Assembly (NCBI GenBank): GCA_964621525.1
Contig: CAZUMS010000017.1
Coordinates: 1-64,000 of the forward strand
Reading direction: 5' to 3'
Source of the DNA: CAZMGV01 sp964621525 [NCBI: uncultured bacterium]
Lineage (GTDB): Bacteria > JAGRBM01
Length of the DNA: 64,000 nucleotides
In this document: piece by piece, positions 45,358-54,561 of the stretch
Layout: every line of letters starts with the position of its first letter
Position numbering within the stretch: position 1 is the first letter of the stretch
Program-made: the position numbers and the translations under genes
Notes under the pieces: model-generated
What the model saw: only the letters and a program-made list of their open reading frames with translations
The model's database searches: none
Told to the model about the DNA's origin: nothing

Positions 45358-46650
45358 TTACTGTCCGCCTGCCTTCTTGTGCTCGTTGTCGATGATGAGC
45401 CGCAGGAGGCGAGCGTCGGGCCGCTGGCGGAGCCGTCGGTCGTTAATGACCAGCGTGGGAGTGCCTTCGAGTCCGATCTGCGCACCCTTGTCCATGTCCG
45501 TCTGCAGGATCTGTTTCACCGCATCGCTCTTCACGCACTTGTCGAAGGCGTCCACATCGAGGCCCTTGTCCTTTGCGAGGCCGTGAAGCGACCGTTCGTT
45601 CAGGCCGGGGCCCTGCATGTCGAACATGGCATAGTAGAAGTCCCACATCTTGCCCTGCTGGCTGGCGCAGACGGCCGCTGCCGCGGCCTCGCAGGATCCT
45701 TCGTGGCCGCGTCCCTTCGGGATCCGGGGGTTGCAGTCCCCGTCCAGCGGATAGTTCCGGAAACAGACCCGCATCTTGTCCGAGTGGGTTTCAAGGAGCG
45801 CCTTCATCGTCGGGACGAAAGCCTTGCAGGCGGGGCACTGGAAATCGGCGAATTCGTACAAGGTGACTTTCGCCTGTGGATTGCCCTTGGGCTCGAGCGG
45901 TCCGCAGTCCATCTCCACCTGGGGCATCTGCTCCATGAATTTCGCCACGATTGCAGATGCCTGTTCCGGTGTGGGCTCCGTTCCCTCCGCGCCGGTATGC
46001 TCCCCATCGGGGCCGTGGTCTTGCCCCGTGTGCTCGTCCTGGCCGGTGCGGGTGTCCTTCTGGGTAACCGCTTCCGCGGGCGTCATGGTCTTGCCGACGC
46101 CTGCAATCACGAGGAGCACGGACGCCGTGATGCCGGCGGAAAGGCCGAGCGGCTTGGCAGCGAAGAAGCGGCCCATTTCGTCGGCGACCGTTTCGCCGGA
46201 GGAGTCCGCCTTCACCGCCTTGATACCGGCGAACAGCAGTACGCCCGAAAGCACATAGAGGAGCGTGCAGGCCGGGCAGACGGTCTTCAGGATGCCGTAG
46301 GAGATCACCGCCATCACGAGGCTGACAAGCGTCGTGAACGCGCCGCCCAGCAGCAGCAGCCGGGGGAACGCCTTCTTCGCTTCCATGAGGCCGAGCAGCG
46401 CCACGGCGGCGATGAGTCCGTAGGTCACGGCCGAGAGGTTCGAAATGGGGATTCCGGCCAGTTCCGAATATTTGGATTCGATGGTGATCTGGCAGTTGGC
46501 GACGTCGCTCAGCGTGCAGAGGGAACTCTGGAGTTCCTTCGTGTGCCGGAGCGTGTGCAGGTGCGTGAGGTAGAACGAGTCGATCACTGCGAGCAGCGAC
46601 GCGCCGAGCGCCGCCGGATAGATCCATTTCGGGGTTTCCTGGTCGGACAT
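45358..46650 (-). CDS. vitamin K epoxide reductase / DsbA-type thioredoxin fusion
   Basis: A 430-residue inner-membrane thiol oxidase joined to its own thioredoxin. The first 200 residues hold about five helices with VKOR cysteines: the loop pair LCTLSDVANC near residue 45 and the active CPAC in KTVCPACTLLY. A His/Gly/Asp-rich linker follows (residues about 195-225). The DsbA-like domain has FADFQCPACKAF, a VCFRNYPLD block and the cis-Pro in EGTPTLVIN. It forms disulfides in exported proteins by passing electrons from the DsbA domain through VKOR to quinone, replacing DsbA/DsbB. It could serve the Cys-pair lipoprotein near 2-3.7 kb. Confidence 0.92.
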   Translation of the reverse strand: MSDQETPKWIYPAALGASLLAVIDSFYLTHLHTLRHTKELQSSLCTLSDVANCQITIESKYSELAGIPISNLSAVTYGLIAAVALLGLMEAKKAFPRLLLLGGAFTTLVSLVMAVISYGILKTVCPACTLLYVLSGVLLFAGIKAVKADSSGETVADEMGRFFAAKPLGLSAGITASVLLVIAGVGKTMTPAEAVTQKDTRTGQDEHTGQDHGPDGEHTGAEGTEPTPEQASAIVAKFMEQMPQVEMDCGPLEPKGNPQAKVTLYEFADFQCPACKAFVPTMKALLETHSDKMRVCFRNYPLDGDCNPRIPKGRGHEGSCEAAAAAVCASQQGKMWDFYYAMFDMQGPGLNERSLHGLAKDKGLDVDAFDKCVKSDAVKQILQTDMDKGAQIGLEGTPTLVINDRRLRQRPDARLLRLIIDNEHKKAGGQ

Positions 46651-46777
46651 GAGAGTTCAATCCCTTCGGTTTTGAGACGGGTGGAGCGTAGCCATCCGGA
46701 CCCCTACAGGAAAGGGACCCCCGGAGGCATGGGATTAGCGGAACTTAACGCGAGGGCCACCCCCGCCGGGACGCCCC

Positions 46778-47959
46778 TCAACCGTCGAAGGCGGCGAGTC
46801 CCGTGACGGCCTGGCCCAGGATGAGCGTGTGCATGTCGTGGGTGCCTTCGTAGGTTTTCACCGTTTCGAGGTTGCACATGTGCCGGAACACGCAATATTC
46901 GTCGGTGATCCCGTTGGCGCCCATCATGTCGCGGGCGAGCCGGGCGGTGTTCAGGGCGATCTCGACGTTGTTCCGCTTGGCGAGCGAGATCAGCTGGGGC
47001 GTCTGCCGTCCGGCGTCGAAGAGGCGGCCGAGCCTCCAGACGAGGAGCTGCGCCTTGGTGATCTCCGACACCATGTAGGCGAGCTTTTCCTGGACAAGCT
47101 GGTAGCCGGCGATGGGCCGGGAGAACTGGATGCGGTTCTTGGCGTAGTTCAGCGCCTCGAGGTAGCAGGCCGTCGCCGCGCCGACCGCGCCCCAGGCGAT
47201 GCCGTAGCGGGCGTGGTTGAGGCACGAGAGCGGCGAGCCGAGGCCCTTCGATTTGGGGAGCAGGTTCGCCTTGGGGATGCGCACGTCCTCCAGCACGAGC
47301 TCGCTCGTGATCGACGCCCGCATGGACATCTTGCCGTGCATCTCGGGAGCCTTGAAGCCCCTGGAGTCCGTGGGGACGATAAATCCGCGGATGTCCGACG
47401 AGTCGCTGCCGTCCAGCTTCGCCCAGACGACGGCGTACTGGGCGATGGTGCCGTTCGTGATCCACATCTTCGCTCCGTTCAGGACGTAGCTGTCGCCGTC
47501 CGTGCGGGCGCTGGTCGTCATGCCGCCGGGATTGCTCCCGTAGTCGGGCTCGGTGAGGCCGAAGCAGAACAGGGTCTTCGCCTTGCGCATCTCGGGCAGG
47601 AATTTCTGCTTCTGTTCCTCGCTGCCGAACTTGTTCATGGCGGTCATCGAAAGGCCGCTCTGGACGGAGGCGAACGACCGGAGGCCCGAGTCCCCGCGCT
47701 CGATCTCCTGCATGATGAGTCCGTAGGCGACTTCGCTCATGCCGGGGCAGCCGTAGCCCTTGATCGACGCGCCGAAGATGCCGAGCTCGCCGAGCTCGGG
47801 GATCAGTTTCACCGGGAAGGTTCCCGCCCGCCAGCTTTCGCGCACGGTGGGCATGAACCGGTCCTTCACCCAGGCGCGGACCGTGTCGCGGGTCATGCGT
47901 TCCTCTTCGGTGAGGAGCTCGTCGAGATCGTAGAAATCCAGCGCGTGCGTGTCGGCCAT
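46778..47959 (-). CDS. gcdH: glutaryl-CoA dehydrogenase-like acyl-CoA dehydrogenase
   Basis: A 393-residue FAD enzyme oxidising and decarboxylating glutaryl-CoA to crotonyl-CoA, the end of lysine and tryptophan breakdown. SVQSGLSMTAMNKFG, CFGLTEPDYGSNPGG, WITNGTIAQYAVVWAK and the catalytic-Glu block VKTYEGTHDMHTLILG closely follow GcdH. NHARYGIAWGAVGAA is the substrate-pocket region. It lies 147 bases after livF on the same strand, next to amino-acid uptake genes. A different short-chain dicarboxyl substrate is possible but less likely. Confidence 0.9.
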   Translation of the reverse strand: MADTHALDFYDLDELLTEEERMTRDTVRAWVKDRFMPTVRESWRAGTFPVKLIPELGELGIFGASIKGYGCPGMSEVAYGLIMQEIERGDSGLRSFASVQSGLSMTAMNKFGSEEQKQKFLPEMRKAKTLFCFGLTEPDYGSNPGGMTTSARTDGDSYVLNGAKMWITNGTIAQYAVVWAKLDGSDSSDIRGFIVPTDSRGFKAPEMHGKMSMRASITSELVLEDVRIPKANLLPKSKGLGSPLSCLNHARYGIAWGAVGAATACYLEALNYAKNRIQFSRPIAGYQLVQEKLAYMVSEITKAQLLVWRLGRLFDAGRQTPQLISLAKRNNVEIALNTARLARDMMGANGITDEYCVFRHMCNLETVKTYEGTHDMHTLILGQAVTGLAAFDG

Positions 47960-48106
47960 GGGGGTTCAGGGTCCTTTCGGGTGTCGTGTGAGGCCCGCCG
48001 GGCACAGGGGCCCCGCCGGGGCGCCCATCCTGACGGGACCGGCGGAGCGATGCAAAACAGGATGGTCCTTATGGGGCGGGCGGATGAAGCCCCTGTCATC
48101 CGCCCG

Positions 48107-48811
48107 TCAATCCCCGAGGTAGGCGGCCTTCACCTTTTCGCTCCGGGCGAGTTCAGGGCTGGGCCCCGAGAGGACGATCTCCCCGGTTTCGAGGACATGG
48201 GCCTCCTTCGCCAGTTCCAGCGCCATGCGGGCGTTCTGCTCCACGAGAAGCACCGTGGTCCCTTCGGCGGCGATCTCCCGGATGATGCCGAAAATCGCCT
48301 TGACGATGAGCGGAGCGAGACCGAGGGAGGGTTCGTCGAGCAGGAGCAGCCGGGGCCGGGACATGAGCGCCCGGGCGATGGCGAGCATCTGCTGCTCGCC
48401 GCCGGACAGCGTTCCCGCCCGCTGCGAGATGCGCTCCCGGAGCACGGGGAACGTCTCCAGCATTTTATCGAGATCGCGGGCAGCATCCGCCTCGCGCAGG
48501 TAGGCGCCGAGCAGAAGGTTTTCCCTGACGGTCAGATTGGCGAAAATCGCCCGTCCTTCGGGGACGAGCGAGAGGCCCCGCGCCACCAGCAGATTCGCCT
48601 TCAGGCCGCCGATTTCCCCGCCCTCCAGCCGGATGGACCCGCTGCCGGGGCGGATCAGCCCAGCAATGGTATTCAGCAGCGTGGATTTCCCGGCGCCGTT
48701 GGCGCCGATGAGCGTCACGATGGTTCCCGCCTCGACCGAAAAGGACACCTTCCGGACGGCCCGGATGGCGCCGTAGGAGACCTCGAGGTCGCGGACTTCG
48801 AGCAGGCTCAC
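48107..48811 (-). CDS. livF: branched-chain amino-acid ABC transporter ATPase LivF
   Basis: A 234-residue ATPase. Walker A GANGAGKSTLLN, the Q-loop in VPEGRAIF, signature LSGGEQQML and Walker B LLLLDEPSLGL are complete. The short form with LVEQNARMALELA after the H-loop is typical of LivF. It overlaps livG by four bases. It drives uptake of Leu/Ile/Val or related solutes together with LivGMH. Confidence 0.95.
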   Translation of the reverse strand: MSLLEVRDLEVSYGAIRAVRKVSFSVEAGTIVTLIGANGAGKSTLLNTIAGLIRPGSGSIRLEGGEIGGLKANLLVARGLSLVPEGRAIFANLTVRENLLLGAYLREADAARDLDKMLETFPVLRERISQRAGTLSGGEQQMLAIARALMSRPRLLLLDEPSLGLAPLIVKAIFGIIREIAAEGTTVLLVEQNARMALELAKEAHVLETGEIVLSGPSPELARSEKVKAAYLGD

Positions 48812-49638
48812 GCGGAGGCGCCTCCGCCGGACGGCGTTCCGGCTTCCCGTTCCGCCGCGAACACCTCGCTGACGGTGAGGTCCGGGCCGAGATACGCCTC
48901 GATCACCTTCGGGTTCGTGCGGACCATTTCGGGGGTGCCCTCGGCGATCTTCACGCCGTGGTCCATGACGAAGATCTTTTCCGAGAGCCCCATGACGAAC
49001 TTCATGTCGTGCTCGATGAGCAGCACCGTGAGCCGGTGCCGTTCCTTGAGGGAGCGGATCAGCTTCGCGAGGGCGGCCTTCTCGGACGGATTCATGCCGG
49101 CGGCCGGCTCGTCGAGCAGGAGCAGCTTCGGGGAGGTGGCGAGGGCCCGGGCGAGCTCGAGCCGCCGCTGGGCTCCGTAGGGGAGGCTACCCGCCGGGGC
49201 TCCGGCCGCGTCCAGGAGTCCGGTTTCTTCCAGCACGGCGCGGGCGCGGGCCTCGAACTCCCGCTCTTCGCTGCGGAACGAAGGCCCCCGCAGCACGGAA
49301 CCCAGGGGCCCGTAACCCAGCACCGGAACGTAGGCGGCCCGCACATTGTCCAGCACGGAGAGTTCCCGGAAGAGCCGGATGTTCTGGAACGTCCGGGCGA
49401 TGCCGAGCCGGGCGCGGGCGGCCGGGAGCAGGCCCCGGAGCGGACGGCCGTCGAAGCCGATCGCTCCTTCGGTGGGCTCGTAGATGCCGGTGATGAGGTT
49501 GAAGATGGTGGTCTTGCCGGCCCCGTTGGGGCCGATGAGCGCCGTGAGGGAATCCCGCTCGATGCCCATGTCCACGCCCGAGACCGCCCGGATGCCGCCG
49601 AACCGGACGCCCGCGCCTGTCAGCTCCAGAAGGCTCAT
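48808..49638 (-). CDS. livG: branched-chain amino-acid ABC transporter ATPase LivG
   Basis: A 276-residue ATPase. Walker A GPNGAGKTTIFNLITG, the family block RTFQNIRLFRELSVLDNV, a signature (LPYGAQRRLELARAL, with YGAQ instead of SGGQ, usual for LivG) and Walker B LLLLDEPAAGMNP. The ATG at 49638 overlaps the livM stop; reading frames further upstream lie inside livM. It pairs with LivF. Confidence 0.94.
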   Translation of the reverse strand: MSLLELTGAGVRFGGIRAVSGVDMGIERDSLTALIGPNGAGKTTIFNLITGIYEPTEGAIGFDGRPLRGLLPAARARLGIARTFQNIRLFRELSVLDNVRAAYVPVLGYGPLGSVLRGPSFRSEEREFEARARAVLEETGLLDAAGAPAGSLPYGAQRRLELARALATSPKLLLLDEPAAGMNPSEKAALAKLIRSLKERHRLTVLLIEHDMKFVMGLSEKIFVMDHGVKIAEGTPEMVRTNPKVIEAYLGPDLTVSEVFAAEREAGTPSGGGASA

Positions 49639-50660
49639 GCGGCCTCCTCCGGGCGCCGCTTGAGGAACGAGCCGATTTCGCGGCGTCCCAGAAGCCCCTG
49701 CGGGCGGAACAGCATCATGGAGATGAGGAGCACCGAATAGATGATGAGCCGCCATTCGGGGTCGCGGAGCGGCGTGTACCGGAGGCCCTCCAGCAGGAAG
49801 GTGAGCAGCACGGCAGCGGCGATCGAACCGGTAAAACTTCCCATGCCGCCCAGCACCACCATGACGATGATCTCGACGCTCCGGAGGAACTGGAACGAAT
49901 CCGGGTGCACGAGCGTCTGGTTGAACGAGAGCATAGCCCCTGCGGCGCCGGCGAAGAAACTCCCGATGGCGAACGCCTCGATACGGACCCGGGCGGTGGA
50001 GATGCCGATGCTGTTGGCGGCGATCTCGTCCTCGCGGACCGACAGGTAGGCGAGTCCCCTTCCGGAATGGACCAGACGGTAGAGGATCACTATTCCCAGA
50101 ACCGAAAGCGCCGCCGCCGGGAACAGGCTGCTGTCCAGCAGATAGCGCACCGGAACCGAGATGCCTCTCGCGCCGCCGAGCGCAGGCGTGTTCACGACCA
50201 GCACCCGGATGATCTCGCCGAAGCCGAGCGTGGCGATGGCGAGATAGTCGCCCCGGAGCCGGAGCGTGGGGATCCCCACAAGAAGCCCCGCGAGGAGCGC
50301 GCACACGCCCCCCGCCAGCACGATCAGGATGACGATCAGTGCCGCGCCGAGCCCTCCGGCCATTTCCCAGAACTCCCGGAACCAGGCGAGGGGCCCCAGT
50401 CCCGAGAGCGTCCCGGCGGCGAGGAACGCGCCGCAGGCCATGAAGCCGGCGTGGCCGATGGAGAACAGCCCCGTGACGCCGTTCACGAGGTTCAGCGAGG
50501 CGGCGAGCAGCGCGTTCAGCGCCGCCGTGATGACGAGGAGCTTCACATAGGGCGAGAGCCCCGAAAGGGCATAGCGGTCCAGCAGCCAGAAGGCCGCCAG
50601 CCCCGCCGCCAGGAGGGCGAACTCAGACCTTTTCGGGGGCGTCGTTTCCAAGGATTCCAC
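49635..50660 (-). CDS. livM: branched-chain amino-acid ABC transporter permease LivM
   Basis: A 341-residue permease with about nine or ten helices. LNLVNGVTGLFSIGHAGFMACGAFLA and LRLRGDYLAIATLGFGEIIRVL are the conserved blocks, the latter being the ATPase contact. GTG at 50660 overlaps the end of livH by 38 bases; an ATG at 50708 would add a low-complexity Ser-rich tail and a TTG at 50651 is an alternative. The start remains uncertain. Confidence 0.88.
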   Translation of the reverse strand: MESLETTPPKRSEFALLAAGLAAFWLLDRYALSGLSPYVKLLVITAALNALLAASLNLVNGVTGLFSIGHAGFMACGAFLAAGTLSGLGPLAWFREFWEMAGGLGAALIVILIVLAGGVCALLAGLLVGIPTLRLRGDYLAIATLGFGEIIRVLVVNTPALGGARGISVPVRYLLDSSLFPAAALSVLGIVILYRLVHSGRGLAYLSVREDEIAANSIGISTARVRIEAFAIGSFFAGAAGAMLSFNQTLVHPDSFQFLRSVEIIVMVVLGGMGSFTGSIAAAVLLTFLLEGLRYTPLRDPEWRLIIYSVLLISMMLFRPQGLLGRREIGSFLKRRPEEAA

Positions 50661-51531
50661 CCGGGCGGTAGATGAGGATGAAGATGAGCAGGACGAAGGC
50701 GATGGCATCCCGCAGGTTGCTGGAGACGTAACCCGTCACGAGGGTCTCGCTGACGCCCATGATGAGGCCGCCGAGCGCCGCGCCGGGGAGGCTGCCGATG
50801 CCGCCCAGAACTGCCGCGACGAACGCCTTGAGGCCCGGCATGAGGCCCATGAACGGCTCGATCTTGGGGAGAAAGAGCCCGTAAAGGATCCCCGCCGCCG
50901 CCGCGAGCACGGCGCCGATGACGAAGGTGGCGGCGATCACCCGGTCCACGTCGATGCCCATGAGGGCGGCGGCTTTGGGGTTGAACGACACCGCCCGGAT
51001 CGCCCGGCCGAGGCGCGTGCGGCTCACGAACAGGTGAAGCCCGCCGAGGAGAACGAGGCTCGACACGATGACCACCGCCTGGAGGTTTGATACCACGGCG
51101 CCCCCCATCGAAAAGAGCGGCCGGGTTTCGATGAGCGCGGGGAAGACCTTGGGGTCGGCGCCGAAGACGAGCTGGCCGAGGTTCTGGAGCAGGATCGACA
51201 TGCCGATGGCCGTGATGAGGGCGGAAAGGCGCGGCGCGCCGCGCAGCGGACGGTAGGCGATGCGCTCGATGAGGAGCGCGAGCAGCGCCGAGGCCGCCGC
51301 CGAAGCGAGGAACAGAATCAGCATGGCCGTGAGCGGATGCGCCTGCCGGAACAGGCCGGGATCGGCGGCGTTCACGTAGAAGGCGGTCATGGCGCCCACC
51401 ATGAACACCTCGCCGTGGGCGAAGTTGATCAGCTTCAGCACGCCGTAGACCATCGTGTAACCGAGCGCGAGCAGCACGTAGATGCCGCCCCAGGCGACGC
51501 CGTTCACGAGTTGCTGGAGAAAAACGTCCAT
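50623..51531 (-). CDS. livH: branched-chain amino-acid ABC transporter permease LivH
   Basis: A 302-residue permease with about eight helices. MDVFLQQLVNGVAWGGIYVL, GYTMVYGVLKLINFAHGEVFMVGA and the coupling block GLKAFVAAVLGGIGSLPGAALGG are typical. It opens the livHMGF run. The binding protein is not adjacent; a LivK-like gene lies at 57172-58302, some 5.6 kb away. Confidence 0.94.
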   Translation of the reverse strand: MDVFLQQLVNGVAWGGIYVLLALGYTMVYGVLKLINFAHGEVFMVGAMTAFYVNAADPGLFRQAHPLTAMLILFLASAAASALLALLIERIAYRPLRGAPRLSALITAIGMSILLQNLGQLVFGADPKVFPALIETRPLFSMGGAVVSNLQAVVIVSSLVLLGGLHLFVSRTRLGRAIRAVSFNPKAAALMGIDVDRVIAATFVIGAVLAAAAGILYGLFLPKIEPFMGLMPGLKAFVAAVLGGIGSLPGAALGGLIMGVSETLVTGYVSSNLRDAIAFVLLIFILIYRPGGILGNDAPEKV

Positions 51532-51561
51532 GGGCCGGCAGGCAGGGGCCTTTCCGTTTCC

Positions 51562-53055
51562 TTATCCCTTCAGCTGCTCGCGGTTCCAGCCCGAGGAGGG
51601 ATCCACGAGCCGGCAGAGCGTCCGTACGGCATAGCCCGTGCCCATGGCAAGATAACCAGGAGTGTCCGTGTCCACCCACGAGGGGCCGGCGATGTCCAGG
51701 TGCGCCCAGGGGGTGTCGCCGACGAACTCCTTGAGGAACAGGGCGGCGATGACCGCATCCCCGTACCTGCTGCTGGAGATGTTCTTGAGGTCGGCGATGG
51801 GCGAGACGATCTGTTGCCGGTAGACCGGGGGCAGGGGGAGCCGCCAGAACCGCTCGAAGGCGAGCCGGGAGGCTGCCTCGATCTCTCCGGCGAGGCGGTC
51901 CGAGTTCGAGAACAGGCCCGCAAACAGCTCGCCGAGGGCGACGACGCAGGAGCCTGTCAGCGTGGCGAGGTCGATGATGGCGTCCGGCTTCAGTTCCTTC
52001 GCATAGTGGAGGGCGTCGGCCAGCACGAGCCGGCCTTCGGCATCCGTGTCGCCGATCTCGACATGCTTTCCGCTGTAGGACCGGTAGACGTCGCCCGGCT
52101 TGTAGCTCGCTCCGCCGAAGGCGTTTTCCGCCGAGGCGATGAGTCCGGTGATCCGCACCGCCGGCTGGAGCACCGGGAGCGCCTTGAAGAGCGAGAGCAC
52201 GGCGGCCGCGCCGCCCATGTCTCCCTTCATGGTGGGGAGGCCGGGATAGCGCTTGAGGTCGATGCCGCCCGTGTCGAAGGTGATTCCCTTGCCGACGAAC
52301 ACGAGATGGCCCGTGGCCGTACCTTTGGGCTCGTAATCCAGCCGGATGAACTGCGGGTCGTGCTCGGACGCCCGGCCGACCGCCGCGAGAAGGCCCATTC
52401 CCTCGGCCTCGATCGTCTTGCGGTCCCAGACCGTCACGCGGGCGCCGGTCTGGCGGGCGATGCGGCGCGCCTCATCGGCAAGATGCGGGGGCGTCAGTTC
52501 GCCGCCGTCCCGGTTCACGATCTCGAAGGCGTAGTTCTGCGCCTCGCCGATGGCGACGAGCTTGTCGAGACCGCTGGAATCCAGGGCCGATGCCGTCAGG
52601 ATCACGCCCCGGCGGAGGTGCAGCTTTTTCGGCTTCTGTTTCCGCTGGAACCGGTAGGTGCCTGCGAAGAGTCCCGTCACGGCCGCTTCCGCCGCTCCGG
52701 GGACGACGCCGTCCGGAACCAGGAGCGCCACCGAGGGGGTCTCGCCCGCCACGATCCGCCGGACACCGCTCGCATAGGCTTCGAAAAGGTCGGGACCGGT
52801 GAGCTCGCCCTTCGAGGCAATGCCCACGAACACGACCGTCGGGGGCAGGAGGCCTCCGTCGGTTTCGAGGGCCGCCACGGAGCCGAACTCGCCGTCGATA
52901 CCGCTCGCCCGGCGGAGCCTCTCGACCGCCTGATAGACGGGCTTCTCCAGCCGCCAGTGCAGGTGGGAGCTGTCCCCCCGGAATACGGGCACGACGAGGG
53001 CGTCGGCGGCACGGCCGATGGACCCCAGACCCTGAACGGATACCTCGATCGCCAT
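51562..53055 (-). CDS. pepA: leucyl aminopeptidase (family M17)
   Basis: A 497-residue, two-metal aminopeptidase removing N-terminal residues from peptides. The C-terminal catalytic domain has VGKGITFDTGGIDLK (catalytic Lys and Asp), MKGDMGGAAAV, and GDTDAEGRLVLADAL, where the usual Asn of NTDAEGRL is Asp. The N-terminal macro-like domain covers residues 1-170. ATG 53055 is preferred to an upstream ATG at 53097. It ends 30 bases before livH; together they may serve peptide and amino-acid use. Confidence 0.93.
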   Translation of the reverse strand: MAIEVSVQGLGSIGRAADALVVPVFRGDSSHLHWRLEKPVYQAVERLRRASGIDGEFGSVAALETDGGLLPPTVVFVGIASKGELTGPDLFEAYASGVRRIVAGETPSVALLVPDGVVPGAAEAAVTGLFAGTYRFQRKQKPKKLHLRRGVILTASALDSSGLDKLVAIGEAQNYAFEIVNRDGGELTPPHLADEARRIARQTGARVTVWDRKTIEAEGMGLLAAVGRASEHDPQFIRLDYEPKGTATGHLVFVGKGITFDTGGIDLKRYPGLPTMKGDMGGAAAVLSLFKALPVLQPAVRITGLIASAENAFGGASYKPGDVYRSYSGKHVEIGDTDAEGRLVLADALHYAKELKPDAIIDLATLTGSCVVALGELFAGLFSNSDRLAGEIEAASRLAFERFWRLPLPPVYRQQIVSPIADLKNISSSRYGDAVIAALFLKEFVGDTPWAHLDIAGPSWVDTDTPGYLAMGTGYAVRTLCRLVDPSSGWNREQLKG

Positions 53056-53268
53056 GAATAAACCTCGAAACGCCCGGATTCGGGCAGGGCGGAGCATATA
53101 TTGGGAAAGCGGCCCTTGGCTACCGCTCGTGAACCCTTGTGAACAGGGGCCCCATGGCGCTTCCCGTCGGGGGGTGGTAGCGGTATCCTAAGATCAAAAC
53201 GGAAAAGGCCCGCGATTTCCGCCCCTTCCGGCCACCAGCCGGAGCTATACGGGGCCCTGCGGGCGGGG

Positions 53269-53952
53269 ATGGTCCTTGTGATTGCTCTGATCCGCCGGGT
53301 GGCGGCAATCGTGCTGTCGATGCCTCTCGTGGCCAGTGCGGCTTCGTTCTCCCTGCTGGGAGCGGACGAACGCCCGGCTCTGGACGGCGCCCTGCCGGCG
53401 GTGCTGGAAGTCCGGCCCGCCTCGTCACTCGAGGATCCGGGTGAGCTCGTCTGGGGACCCGAGGCCGGCGACTGGGAAATCTCCCCTTCGTTCTCCTTCA
53501 TGGGCGACAGTTATGACGTTGGCGAGAACACCACCTTCACGGGGCAGCTTTTCGCCGGCATGAACGTGACGCCGATCTTCCAGGTGGGCGCCAGCTTCCT
53601 CTACACCTCGGTGAAGGCCCGCGATCCGGTGAATCCCGGCCCGCCCGCTTCCATCGCCACGACCGGTCCCACGGCGACGATGCTCATCATGCCGACGATG
53701 CGTGTCCACTTCGTGTTCGACAAGGAAGCCCGCTTCGATCCGTATCTCCAGTTCGCCTTCGGCGGCGGCCGCGTTTTCCCGCGGGGTCCCAACGGCGGCG
53801 CCTTCGCGTTCGGGCCGGGCGGCGGTATCCGCTCGTTCGTGGTTCCGAAGGCCGCGCTCGATTTCCGGTTCGAGTACCTCTTCATCAGCTCCAAGGAAGA
53901 TTACGAATCCGCCCGGTTTCTCCTGGGCGGCGTGTTCCTGTTCGACCTTTGA
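53269..53952 (+). CDS. outer-membrane beta-barrel protein
   Basis: A 227-residue exported protein. A signal peptide (VAAIVLSMPLVASAA) precedes alternating hydrophobic strands, for example TTFTGQLFAGMNVTPIFQVGAS, MRVHFVFDKEARFDPYLQFAFGGG and AALDFRFEYLFISS, ending in Phe-Asp-Leu, close to the terminal aromatic of barrel proteins. This fits an eight-stranded OmpW/OmpA-like barrel. The role is unknown. The start is uncertain (ATG 53269 or GTG 53278). It is convergent with def. Confidence 0.75.
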   Translation: MVLVIALIRRVAAIVLSMPLVASAASFSLLGADERPALDGALPAVLEVRPASSLEDPGELVWGPEAGDWEISPSFSFMGDSYDVGENTTFTGQLFAGMNVTPIFQVGASFLYTSVKARDPVNPGPPASIATTGPTATMLIMPTMRVHFVFDKEARFDPYLQFAFGGGRVFPRGPNGGAFAFGPGGGIRSFVVPKAALDFRFEYLFISSKEDYESARFLLGGVFLFDL

Positions 53953-53955
53953 CCG

Positions 53956-54510
53956 TCATTCCCCCGGCGGGTTCAGGAGGCCGGGCAGGACGTAGCGCTG
54001 GAACTCGGCGAGCTGCGTGATGCTGCGCGTGTCCTCGAGGCGGTCCACCCAGAGGATGCCGTCCAGATGGTCGCATTCGTGCTGGATGGCTCGGGCCAGG
54101 AATCCGTGGGCTTCCATCGAGCGGCGTTCGCCCCCCGGAAGCCGGTAGTTCACGGCGAGGTCCTTCCAGCGGGGAACGCGGCCCCTCAGGTTGTCGACGG
54201 AGAGGCAGCCTTCCCAGTCTTCCTCGCGGGCGGCCGTGAGCGGAGTGAGAACCGGATTCACCAGTACAAGCCGGCCGGCCGCCTCGATGTGCGGATAACG
54301 GGCGTTCGGCTGGACGTCGAGTACGACCGTCCGGACATTCTCGCCGATCTGCGGGGCGGCGAGACCCACGCCGCCTGCCGCCTGCATGGTCTCGAACAGG
54401 TCCTCAACGAGCGCGGCCAGCGCCGGATCCACGAGTTCGGCCTCGGTCAGCTCGCGCGAGCGCTCGCGCAGGGAGGGGGTTCCGATCTTGACGATTTCAC
54501 GCACGGCCAT
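53956..54510 (-). CDS. def: peptide deformylase
   Basis: A 184-residue metalloenzyme removing the formyl group from new proteins. The three motifs are complete: GGVGLAAPQIG, EGCLSV with the metal Cys, and QHECDHLDG with two metal His and the catalytic Glu. Length is typical. No fmt gene is nearby. It lies 50 bases after an envelope protein gene on the same strand. Confidence 0.97.
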   Translation of the reverse strand: MAVREIVKIGTPSLRERSRELTEAELVDPALAALVEDLFETMQAAGGVGLAAPQIGENVRTVVLDVQPNARYPHIEAAGRLVLVNPVLTPLTAAREEDWEGCLSVDNLRGRVPRWKDLAVNYRLPGGERRSMEAHGFLARAIQHECDHLDGILWVDRLEDTRSITQLAEFQRYVLPGLLNPPGE

Positions 54511-54561
54511 GGCGGGTAAACGGTGACGTCTGCCCGGAGTCCGGGCAAGGGGGGCGGCCCG

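Noticed and set aside
47960-48106. Possible small gene between livF and glutaryl-CoA dehydrogenase
   Set aside because: No frame with a ribosome site and coding bias; it is an ordinary spacer.
53121-53185. Inverted repeat TACCGCT / AGCGGTA with 51 bases between
   Set aside because: Short arms and wide spacing are expected by chance in GC-rich DNA.
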